Source: Sulfuricella sp. (GTDB taxonomy: Bacteria > Pseudomonadota > Gammaproteobacteria > Burkholderiales > Sulfuricellaceae). From it: a stretch of DNA of 64,000 nucleotides. A model generated the notes under the pieces. It was not told where the DNA came from. It ran no database searches and saw only the letters and a list, made by a program, of their open reading frames with translations. Location of the stretch: assembly GCA_028714315.1 (NCBI GenBank), contig JAQTMN010000002.1:1-64000 (forward strand), in the 5' to 3' direction. Below, piece after piece: positions 33,880-42,228 of this stretch. The position numbers were made by a program, and so were the translations under genes. Positions within the stretch are counted from its first letter, which is position 1. Each line of letters starts with the position of its first letter.

Positions 33880-35112
33880 ATGGCGACTTTTTCCTACACC
33901 GGCCTCAATCCCGACGGCAAGGAGCTGCGCGGACGCATCGACGCGGCCGGGCTCGCGCAGGCGCGCGAAGCCCTGCGCGGCCAGGGCATCCGCATCCTGG
34001 ACCTGGGCGAGGGCGACGGCGGCGGTGCCTCGCCCGCCGACCACCTGAGGTCGGTCTGGCGGCTGCTGCGCCTCGGCCTGTCGGTGCGCAACAGCGACAT
34101 GCAGCTGTATTACCGCCAGATGCAGCTGATGCTGCGCGCCGGCCACACCCTGCTCGAAGCGCTGGAAGCGGCCAGCCGCCTGTCGGCCAGGCCGCGCCTG
34201 TCGGCGGTGCTGGACCGCTGTGCCGGGCGCGTGCGCCAGGGCAGCAGCTTTTCCGCCGCGCTGGCGCACGAAGCGTCGGTGTTCCCGCGCATCGCCGTCA
34301 AGCTGTGCGAGGCCGGCGAGGCCAGCGGCGAGCTCGACCAGGTGTTCGAGCGCATGGCCGCGATCACCGAGCGCCGCGCCGACGTGCGCCGCCAGCTGCT
34401 GACCGCGATGACTTATCCCGCCATCGTCACCCTGGCCGCGATCGGCGTCATCTCGTTCCTGGTCGGGTCGGTGGTGCCGCGCTTCGCGGTTTTCCTGCAA
34501 TCGCGCGGCAAAGCCATTCCCTGGGCGGCGAAAACCATGATGGATATCGCCGACTGGCTCGGCAAGTGGGGCTTTACCCTGGTGCTTGGCGCCGCCGCGC
34601 TGGTCGCCGCCTTCGTCCTGCTGCGCCGCGTTCCCGGCCCGCGCCTGGCCATCGACCGCCTGCTGCTGCACGTGCCGGTGCTCGGCGGCGCCATGATGTC
34701 GGCGGCGATGGCGCAGATGGCCTGGACCTTCGGCCTGCTGCTCAAAAGCCGCCTCACCGCGCTGGACGCCCTGCGCACGGTGTGCCAGGTCACCGGCAAC
34801 CGGGCGCTGGCGAACGCCTTCGCCCAGGCCGGGGCGCAGGTGCTCGAAGGCAGGGCGCTGGCGGTGGCGCTGGCGCGCCCGCCGGTGCCGCGCCTGATGC
34901 AGCACATGGTGGCGGTGGGCGAGCGCAGCGGCGAGATGGAAGCCGTCATGGAAGCGCTCGGCAGCCACTACCAGAAGGAGCTGGATGGCCGGGTGAAACT
35001 GCTTTCGTCGATGATCGAACCGGTGCTTACCCTGCTCATCGGCGGCATCGTCGGCTTCGTCTATTACGCCTTTTTCCAGGCCGTGCTGGCCGTCTCCACC
35101 GGGGGCGGCTGA
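33880..35112 (+). CDS. GspF/PilC-type inner-membrane platform protein
   Basis: 410 residues, normal for the family. Seen: two copies of the GspF domain (YYRQMQLMLRAGHTLLEALE near 75, and MAQMAWTFGLLLKSRLTALD near 280), three membrane helices (for example IVTLAAIGVISFLVGSVVPR) and a C-terminal helix. This is the platform on which the two ATPases act. Starts 4 bases after the preceding stop and is followed after 8 bases by the PilP/GspC-like gene. Confidence 0.92.
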   Translation: MATFSYTGLNPDGKELRGRIDAAGLAQAREALRGQGIRILDLGEGDGGGASPADHLRSVWRLLRLGLSVRNSDMQLYYRQMQLMLRAGHTLLEALEAASRLSARPRLSAVLDRCAGRVRQGSSFSAALAHEASVFPRIAVKLCEAGEASGELDQVFERMAAITERRADVRRQLLTAMTYPAIVTLAAIGVISFLVGSVVPRFAVFLQSRGKAIPWAAKTMMDIADWLGKWGFTLVLGAAALVAAFVLLRRVPGPRLAIDRLLLHVPVLGGAMMSAAMAQMAWTFGLLLKSRLTALDALRTVCQVTGNRALANAFAQAGAQVLEGRALAVALARPPVPRLMQHMVAVGERSGEMEAVMEALGSHYQKELDGRVKLLSSMIEPVLTLLIGGIVGFVYYAFFQAVLAVSTGGG

Positions 35113-35120
35113 GGAACCCC

Positions 35121-35717
35121 ATGCAACCCACAACCACCATCAAGCCGCGGTACGCCAGACGGTCCGGGATCCTCGTCCTCTCCGCCGTTTTTTTCATGCT
35201 GTCGGACGGAGCCCGCGCCCAGAATCCGGCCGCCGAACTGGCGGGCGACAAGAGCAAGGAAATGGCGCCCTCCCTGCGGGAAGGCATGGCCACCATCGGG
35301 CGCTATGCGGACGAAGTGAACCGCCGCGTGCGGCAGCCTGCCGCCGCGCCGGCCGCCGCCCCGGCCGCCCCGGCAAAGGCGGACGAACCCGGCCGGGCCA
35401 ACCCGCGCATCGACATCGGGCGCGACCCGTTCGAGGTGTCGGCCCAGCTCAAGGAGGGGCGTAGCGGCGGGCGCTTCATGGGGCTGCCCAAATCCGGCAC
35501 GCTCGACCTGCAGCGGCGCATCCAGGTGAAAGCGCTGCTGCGCACCGCGCAGGGCGGGATTGCCCAGCTCGTCGTCAACAACAAGGATATCGTCACCGTC
35601 ATGGACAAGGAACTGATCGACCTCGGCGACCTGGGCGCGTTCCAGGTCCGGATCAACGCGGAAGGCCTCACCCTGATCGACCCGAGCGCTCCCGGCAAGA
35701 GGGTGGTGCTGCGATGA
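35121..35717 (+). CDS. PilP/GspC-like periplasmic connector protein
   Basis: 198 residues. Seen: signal peptide or single helix (GILVLSAVFFMLSDGARAQ), a Pro/Ala linker (about 73-88), the segment GRDPFEVSAQL that is reminiscent of the DPF motif of PilP/GspC, and a small beta domain (RIQVKALLRTAQGGIAQLVV ... DLGAFQVRINAEGLTLI) like an HR/PilP domain. Assignment rests on that pattern and on its place between PilC and the secretin; the sequence match is not strong. Its stop overlaps the secretin start (ATGA). Confidence 0.68.
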   Translation: MQPTTTIKPRYARRSGILVLSAVFFMLSDGARAQNPAAELAGDKSKEMAPSLREGMATIGRYADEVNRRVRQPAAAPAAAPAAPAKADEPGRANPRIDIGRDPFEVSAQLKEGRSGGRFMGLPKSGTLDLQRRIQVKALLRTAQGGIAQLVVNNKDIVTVMDKELIDLGDLGAFQVRINAEGLTLIDPSAPGKRVVLR

Positions 35718-37585
35718 GGCCCGCCTGGCGCAGCCTCGTCGCCGCCATCGCAAGCGCGCTTGCGGTCGGCCTGCACGCCCAGGATCTGCCCGCGCCGGAG
35801 CCCGCCGGCGCGGCGGTGATCGGCGACATCCAGCTCACCCAGATTCGCCTCGACGAGGCCGCCCGGCTGATCTCCCAGGTGGGCAGGACCAACGTGGTGG
35901 TGACCGGCAAGGTGGCGGACCAGGTGGCTTCGCTCTACCTGCGCAGCACCACCGTCGAGGACATGGTGCGCAACCTGTGCCGCGCCGCCGGCGTCTGGTT
36001 CCGCTACGATGCCGCCTCGAAAACCTACGTCATCATGAGCGGCCCGGAATACCAGAAGGACCTGGCCATCGTCCGGGACGAAAAGACGCGGGTCTTCACC
36101 CTGCGCCATCACAACGTGGTGGCCACGGCCAATGCCGTCAAGGCGCTGTTCGGCGCGCGGGTCAATCTTTCCCTGCCGGTGGAAGAGACGCCGGCGGCGC
36201 TGGGCAGCCCCGGCAAAACGGCTGCCGGCGGGGCAAACCAGGCGACGCCTTCGGCCGGAGTCCCCGCCAACCCGGCCAACAGCAGCATGACCGGCGGCGC
36301 GACCCTCGACACCGGGCCGGCCGCCCAGCCATCGTCCGCCTTCAACCGGGCGTCGGGCGGCGCCGGCCAGGGCGGCGGCAACTACGATCCGGCCCAGGAT
36401 CTCGGCCGCCTCGGCCAGGACCGGATCGAATCGCAGCTCCGCGCCGATTCCCAGGGGCGCGGCCAGGTGAATATCGCGGATATCCAGGATATGGTGGCGC
36501 GCCAAGGGCCGACCATCTACCTGTCCTACAACAAGCTGAACAACCTGTTGCTGGTGCGCTCCGGGGACGGAACGGCGCTGACCCAGATCGCCGAGCTGAT
36601 CGGGGAAATGGATCGTCCCCCGCGCCAGGTGCTGCTCGAGATGCAGATCCTGGAAGCCTCGCTGGACGACGGTTTCAAGTCGGTTTTCGACATCGGCACC
36701 TCGGGCCGGACGGACGGCTTCACCGGAAACATCAAGGGCATCACCAGCGGCCCGCTGCCGGTCGGGGCGCTGAGCCTGGTCACCCCGGACGGCAGCACGG
36801 TGACGGGATACGGCCGCAACGTCGCCTCCAGCGGCAACTTCGCCGCGGAGCAGGACGCCACCTTCGTCTGGCAGCTGATGAGCGACACCCTGCGCCTGCG
36901 CATCCAGCTCCTCGCCAAGGAGAACAAGCTCAAGACCCTGGCGTCGCCCATGCTGGTGGCGGCCAACAACCAGCCGGCCCGCCTGTTCATCGGCGACGAG
37001 CGGGTGCTGGTCACCGGCGCATCGACCCAGACCATCACCGGCACCACCGGCGCCAGCAACACCAACATCACCGCCGAAACCGAAAGGCGCAACGTCGGCC
37101 AGACGCTTTCCATCCTGCCGCGCATCAACGGCGACCGCTCCGTCAGCCTGACCATCGACCAGGACAGTTCCACCGTCAAGATCGGCGACACCTCCATTCC
37201 CATCGCCACCGCCAGCGGCGAGATCGTGAAGTTCCCCATCGATACCGTGGCCACGGCCAACCTGCAGGTTACCGCCCATGCCTACGACGGCATGACCGTG
37301 GCGGTGGGCGGCATGATCCGCGAAAACCTGGACCGGCAGGAGGCGAAAGTCCCGCTGCTGGGCGACATTCCCGGCCTGGGCATCCTGTTCAAGCGGGACG
37401 TGCGCACGTCCTCGCGATCCCAGATCGTGCTGCTGATCACGCCGCGGGTGCTGGAAAGCCCGGAAGAGTCGAGCCTGCTCGCGGCGCGCAAGACGCGCAG
37501 CTTCAACGAGCTGACGTCGGGCATTCCGGCGGCCGGCATCCTGCCGAAACTGCCCGCGTTCGAACGCACCGCGCCGCAACCCTGA
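35714..37585 (+). CDS. Outer-membrane secretin (GspD/PilQ family)
   Basis: 623 residues. Seen: signal peptide (VAAIASALAVGLHA), N-domains with QLTQIRLDEAARLISQVGRT and a second N-domain (YLSYNKLNNLLLVRSGDGTA), a Gly/Ala/Ser-rich linker (about 160-230), and the secretin core with VAVGGMIRENLDRQEAKVPL, LGDIPGLGILFKR and IVLLITPRVL. This forms the gated outer-membrane ring. It is the last gene of the secretion cluster. Eighteen bases after its stop is a lone ribosome site and ATG that run straight into a repeat. Confidence 0.92.
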   Translation: MRPAWRSLVAAIASALAVGLHAQDLPAPEPAGAAVIGDIQLTQIRLDEAARLISQVGRTNVVVTGKVADQVASLYLRSTTVEDMVRNLCRAAGVWFRYDAASKTYVIMSGPEYQKDLAIVRDEKTRVFTLRHHNVVATANAVKALFGARVNLSLPVEETPAALGSPGKTAAGGANQATPSAGVPANPANSSMTGGATLDTGPAAQPSSAFNRASGGAGQGGGNYDPAQDLGRLGQDRIESQLRADSQGRGQVNIADIQDMVARQGPTIYLSYNKLNNLLLVRSGDGTALTQIAELIGEMDRPPRQVLLEMQILEASLDDGFKSVFDIGTSGRTDGFTGNIKGITSGPLPVGALSLVTPDGSTVTGYGRNVASSGNFAAEQDATFVWQLMSDTLRLRIQLLAKENKLKTLASPMLVAANNQPARLFIGDERVLVTGASTQTITGTTGASNTNITAETERRNVGQTLSILPRINGDRSVSLTIDQDSSTVKIGDTSIPIATASGEIVKFPIDTVATANLQVTAHAYDGMTVAVGGMIRENLDRQEAKVPLLGDIPGLGILFKRDVRTSSRSQIVLLITPRVLESPEESSLLAARKTRSFNELTSGIPAAGILPKLPAFERTAPQP

Positions 37586-37611
37586 ATTTTCGGACAACGG
37601 AAGGAGCCCCG

Positions 37612-37705
37612 ATGAAATTTAACCTTCGTCACCTGATGGGTGACATGGACAAAACACGCAACAAACCCCGTGTTCCCCGTGAGCCCGTGGCTAAGCGTTT
37701 TATTA
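37612..37705. repeat. Family E repeat, truncated copy 5 (right half only), next to an orphan ribosome site
   Basis: Begins AAATTTAACCTTCGTCACCT and ends CCCCGTGTTCCCCGTGAGCC, CGTGGCTAAGCGTTTTATTA: the centre and right arm of family E without the left arm. GGAAGGAGCCCCGATG directly before it is a good ribosome site with a start codon (ATG 37612), which may mark a gene cut off by the repeat. Confidence 0.75.
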
Positions 37706-37716
37706 GGTTTATCCCG

Positions 37717-37832
37717 GATTGTCCATTAGCCCAGGATGCCCCCTGTGGGTACGGCTTCAGCCGTACATGTCAGGCTAAAGCCTGACCCACAACGACTGCG
37801 AAATCCTGCCAATTCATGGCTAATGGACAATC
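37717..37832. repeat. Nested palindromes: 15-base inverted repeat around a family B element
   Basis: GATTGTCCATTAGCC (37717-37731) and its exact reverse complement (37818-37832) enclose a family B palindrome (37745-37790: GTGGGTACGGCTTCAGCCGT, GTCAGGCTAAAGCCTGACCC). It fills the gap before the MoxR gene. Confidence 0.88.
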
Positions 37833-37865
37833 CCTGTTTATTGAATATTGAACGGAGAAATAAAA

Positions 37866-38779
<914 letters not shown>

Positions 38780-38783
<4 letters not shown>

Positions 38784-39709
38784 ACCTCCTCGACGCCCTG
38801 CCGCTGCGCCCGACCGCGAGCGGCATGATCTGGCTGGCGGCGGTGCTGGCGCTGCTTGCGACTGCCATCAACTACGGCAACAACATCGTCTTTGCCCTAG
38901 CCTTCCTGCTGCTCGCGGTCTGGCTGCAATCGGCCTGGGAATGCCGCCGCAACCTGTCCGGCCTAGCCTGGAACTGGCTGCCCGCCAGCCCGGTTTTTTC
39001 CGGCGAGGCAGCGCAGCTGGGCGGGATGGTGGAAAACGCCGGCAGCCGTCCGCGCCGCGCGTTGTCGCTGGCGCGCCGGGGGCAGTCCGGCCTGGCGTGG
39101 GATGCCCCGGCGCGGGGCGAGGCGCGGCTGGAGTTTCCCTGCCGCACGGCGCAGCGGGGAAAGGCGCGGTTCGACGGTTTTTCCCTGTCCACCCGCCATC
39201 CGCTCGGCCTGTGGCAGGCGCGCCGCCGCCTGCCGCCCCCCTCCGTGCTGGTCTACCCCGCGCCGGACGGCGACGCGCCCCTGCCCGCCGGTTCGGCGCA
39301 AAAAGCGCATCGCCGCCAGGAATCCAGCGACTTTCACGGCGTGCGCGCCTATGCGCCGGGCGACCGCCTCGGCCGCATCAACTGGCGCGCCTGGGGCCGC
39401 CGCGAGGAATTGCTGGTGAACGTGTTCGACGGCGGTTCGGGCGGCCAGACGCTGTGGCTGGACGCGAACCTGTGCCACGGCGGCCTGGAGCGGCGCCTGT
39501 CCCAGCTCGCCGCCTGGGTGGTGGCGGCGGAGCGCGGCGGGCAGGAATACGGCCTCGACCTGGACGGCAGCCGCGTGCCGCCGGGCCGCGGCCGCGCCCA
39601 GCGCGAGTCCTGCCTGGCCCTGCTGGCGCTGCATGAGCCCTTGCCCCAAACCTCCCCTAACGAGTCCCCACTTCGCGAGTTTCACGCCAACCCGGAGAAA
39701 AAACCATGA
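38780..39709 (+). CDS. DUF58 protein (MoxR partner)
   Basis: 309 residues. Seen: two N-terminal membrane helices (IWLAAVLALLATAINYGNNI VFALAFLLLAVWL region), then the DUF58 core FHGVRAYAPGDRLGRINWRA, with the conserved GD..R.I.W pattern, and a VWA-like end (QTLWLDANLC). DUF58 proteins are thought to be presented with metal or cofactor-handling targets by MoxR ATPases. ATGA overlaps join it to the genes on both sides. Confidence 0.88.
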
Positions 39710-40254
39710 GCCATTCCAGTTCCCCACCCCAATCCGCCGCCATCGACCCGGCCGTCGGCCTGCGCTGGCGCAGCGGCGACGCGCTGCGCCGCCTGGCCGG
39801 CGCGTTCGCGATCGGCCTGGGCGCCGCCATGGCGTCCGGGGCGCTGCTGTTCGCCGCCTTGCCGCACGACAACCTGAACCACGTGCTGCTGCTCAGCCAC
39901 CTTGCCTCCGGCATGCTGGCGCTGGCCTTTTTCGCCTTTTTCGTCGTGCTCCACTGGCGGGACTGCAAGGAGCCGCTGCTGCACCTGGTGCATCCCTTCC
40001 GCCTGTATCGGCAGAGGCGCGGCGATCCCCATGCGGCCAAGCGGATGCTGGGCTATGCCCTGATGTGGCCGGTGCTGCTGGTGATGCTGTCGGGCCTGCT
40101 GATTTCCCTGCCGGCCGTCGCCTACCTCGCCGGCTGGCCGCAGACGCTGCCCTATGGCGCGCATGACGCGCTGCAGAAACTTCACCTGTGGCTGACGCCG
40201 ATCCTGCCGCTGGTGCTGGCGCTGCATTTTGCAAACAAGGAGAAATCTCGATGA
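39706..40254 (+). CDS. Four-helix membrane protein, cytochrome b-like
   Basis: 182 residues, four membrane helices (about 29-47, 60-83, 105-130, 150-170). Seen: His in helix 2 (LLLSHLASGMLALAFFAFFV VLHW) at both ends, and in helix 4 (HDALQKLHLWLTPILPLVLA LHF), spaced for two b-type hemes, as in small cytochrome b proteins. Placement between DUF58 and a pentaheme cytochrome suggests it passes electrons from the quinone pool to it. Function inferred from His spacing and context; no family match was certain. Joined to both neighbours by 4-base overlaps. Confidence 0.65.
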   Translation: MSHSSSPPQSAAIDPAVGLRWRSGDALRRLAGAFAIGLGAAMASGALLFAALPHDNLNHVLLLSHLASGMLALAFFAFFVVLHWRDCKEPLLHLVHPFRLYRQRRGDPHAAKRMLGYALMWPVLLVMLSGLLISLPAVAYLAGWPQTLPYGAHDALQKLHLWLTPILPLVLALHFANKEKSR

Positions 40255-41846
40255 AACCGGAACGCCAACCCTTCCGCCCGTGGGGGCGCCTCTTCCTGGG
40301 CGTGCTGCTGACCGTGCTGGCGGCGGCCGGCGCGGCGCTGTGGCTGCACCCTTCGCCGACGCTGGCGGTGGAAGTCAAAAAGGACATGCCGTTTTACGCG
40401 CTGCCGTTCGGCGCCAACCCGTTCGCGCCCGGCGAGCTGAAAACCACCGACAAGGCGCTGGTCAACTGGCGCGGCGTGCCCGGCTCCACTTCCTGCGCCG
40501 AGTGCCACCGCAAGGAGTTCACGGAATGGAACACCTCCATCCACGCCATTTCGGACCGCGACCTGGTCTACGACAGCACGGTGCGCGAGAACACCACGGC
40601 GTCGCACGCGGCCAGGGAACACGGCGACGAGAAAGGCCGCTGGTGCGAGTCCTGCCATAATCCGCTGGGCACCCTGACCGGCGCGGTCACGCCGGTCAGC
40701 AGCGTGCCCGAGCAGGAGGCGCTGGAGGAAGGCGTCACCTGCGTCGTCTGCCATACGGCGACGCACGCCGAGCCGCTGGCGGGCAATGGCGCGTTGACGT
40801 CCAACATCAACGGCGTGGCGCGCCACCTGCATCCGGCAGAGATCATGGCCGCCCCCGCCCGCCATGCGCGCGACATGAACGCGGCGCGGACCAGCCCGCT
40901 GATCGGGTCGAGCGCCCTGTGCGGCGCCTGCCACACCGAAATCCGCCCGACCGCCGTCAACGGGTCCGAGCCGATGAACCTCCAGGACACCTACGACGAA
41001 TGGCGCCGCTCGCCCTACGCCGAAGCCGGCGTCCAGTGCCAGAACTGCCACATGGCGCGCGATCCGGCCGGGTACATCGGCGCCCTCAAGCGCGGCGAAA
41101 AGCCGCCCAAAAACATTTCCCACCGCATCGCGGGCAATAATTACCTGCTCGCCGACTCCAGCCTGCCCGGCGATCTGGCCACCACCCTGCGCGGCGGTCC
41201 GCCGGCGGGGATCAACCGCCTGTTCAGCCCCGCCGACTATGGCAAGGAACTGGGACAGACCCGCGACCAGGTGACCGCCCTGCTCCGTGCGGCCGCCAGC
41301 CTGAAGGCGACCCTGCACCCGGCACAGCGCGGCCAGCTCAGGCTCGAAGTCGCCGTCGGCAACACCGGCGCCGGCCACGCCCTGCCCACCGGGCCGCTCG
41401 ACCAGCGCCACATGTGGCTGGAAATCGAGGTCGAGGACGCGCGCGGCCAGCCGGTTTTCCACAGCGGCCGCTTCGACGCGAAAACCGGCGAAGTCGCCCC
41501 CGATGCGGTGATGTGGGTGAAGCACATCTTCGACACCGAGGGCAAAAAGGACTTGCGCCACATCCTGTTCGACGCCGACCGCCTGGTCTATCCGCGCAAG
41601 CCGATCCTCGCGGGCGAAACCGATCGCGTGGCGTATGCCGTCCGCCTGCCGGAAAAAAGCAGCCCGCCCTACCGCGCGCGCGTCCGGCTGTGGTACCGGC
41701 TGGCGTTCCAGGAAATCCTCACCAATATCGACCGCCAGGACATGGGCAAGACCGAAGGCATCGTCATTCCGCCGGTCCTGATGCAGGAAACCGCGGCGAG
41801 CATCCCGGCGGCGGTGTCCGCCCAACCAGGAGGATCGAAATCATGA
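40251..41846 (+). CDS. Pentaheme c-type cytochrome, cytochrome c554-like
   Basis: 531 residues. Seen: N-terminal anchor (LFLGVLLTVLAAAGAALWL) and five CxxCH sites: CAECH (82-86), CESCH (132-136), CVVCH (164-168), CGACH (224-228), CQNCH (263-267), all in the first half; the second half (about 330-520) is heme-free and beta-rich (VRLWYRLAFQEILTNI). This layout resembles cytochrome c554/multiheme family proteins with a C-terminal extension. It should sit in the periplasm, tied to the membrane, and take electrons from the preceding cytochrome b-like protein. Starts inside that gene (ATGA) and ends overlapping the pseudopilin gene. Confidence 0.9.
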   Translation: MKPERQPFRPWGRLFLGVLLTVLAAAGAALWLHPSPTLAVEVKKDMPFYALPFGANPFAPGELKTTDKALVNWRGVPGSTSCAECHRKEFTEWNTSIHAISDRDLVYDSTVRENTTASHAAREHGDEKGRWCESCHNPLGTLTGAVTPVSSVPEQEALEEGVTCVVCHTATHAEPLAGNGALTSNINGVARHLHPAEIMAAPARHARDMNAARTSPLIGSSALCGACHTEIRPTAVNGSEPMNLQDTYDEWRRSPYAEAGVQCQNCHMARDPAGYIGALKRGEKPPKNISHRIAGNNYLLADSSLPGDLATTLRGGPPAGINRLFSPADYGKELGQTRDQVTALLRAAASLKATLHPAQRGQLRLEVAVGNTGAGHALPTGPLDQRHMWLEIEVEDARGQPVFHSGRFDAKTGEVAPDAVMWVKHIFDTEGKKDLRHILFDADRLVYPRKPILAGETDRVAYAVRLPEKSSPPYRARVRLWYRLAFQEILTNIDRQDMGKTEGIVIPPVLMQETAASIPAAVSAQPGGSKS

Positions 41847-42226
41847 TGCGGATACGCTGGCGCAATATCAGCCTGATCGAAGCCCTCGCGGTGGCCCTGC
41901 CCCTGGCGGCGGCCGTCGCCACGGCGGCGGGCATCCATCTCCACCGCAGCGATGAGCACACGCTGCGGCTGACCCGTGCGCGCGACGACCTGCGCGCCCT
42001 GAACTCGGCGCTGCTGCAGCGCACGCCCATGCCGGATACCGCGCAGGGGCTGGACGCGCTGGCGAAGAGCGGAATGCTGGAGAGAATTCCCCTCGACCCG
42101 TGGGGACGGCCCTACCGCTATCTCCATCCCGGCACGGTCCGCTCCTACGACCTGTATTCCCTCGGGCCGGACGGGGTGGAAAGCCAGGACGACGTGGTCG
42201 CCTGGAATCTCTACGGGGGACGCTGA
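41843..42226 (+). CDS. GspG-like pseudopilin with a changed prepilin site
   Basis: 127 residues. Seen: the C-terminal GspG signature LDPWGRPYRYLHPG ... YDLYSLGPDGVESQDDV, typical of the type II major pseudopilin. The N-terminal helix is SLIEALAVALPLAAAVATAA with Glu in the +5 position, but the cleavage residue is Asn (RN/ISLIE) rather than Gly, and +1 is Ile not Phe. It may not be processed, or may act as a membrane-anchored GspG domain. AGGAGG lies 11 bases before the double ATG; overlaps the pentaheme gene by 4 bases. Confidence 0.85.
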   Translation: MMRIRWRNISLIEALAVALPLAAAVATAAGIHLHRSDEHTLRLTRARDDLRALNSALLQRTPMPDTAQGLDALAKSGMLERIPLDPWGRPYRYLHPGTVRSYDLYSLGPDGVESQDDVVAWNLYGGR

Positions 42227-42228
42227 TC

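Noticed and set aside
37612-37785. A 57-codon frame with a good ribosome site after the secretin
   Set aside because: All its codons come from repeats (family E right half and a family B element), so a functional protein is unlikely; kept only as a finding about a lost gene.
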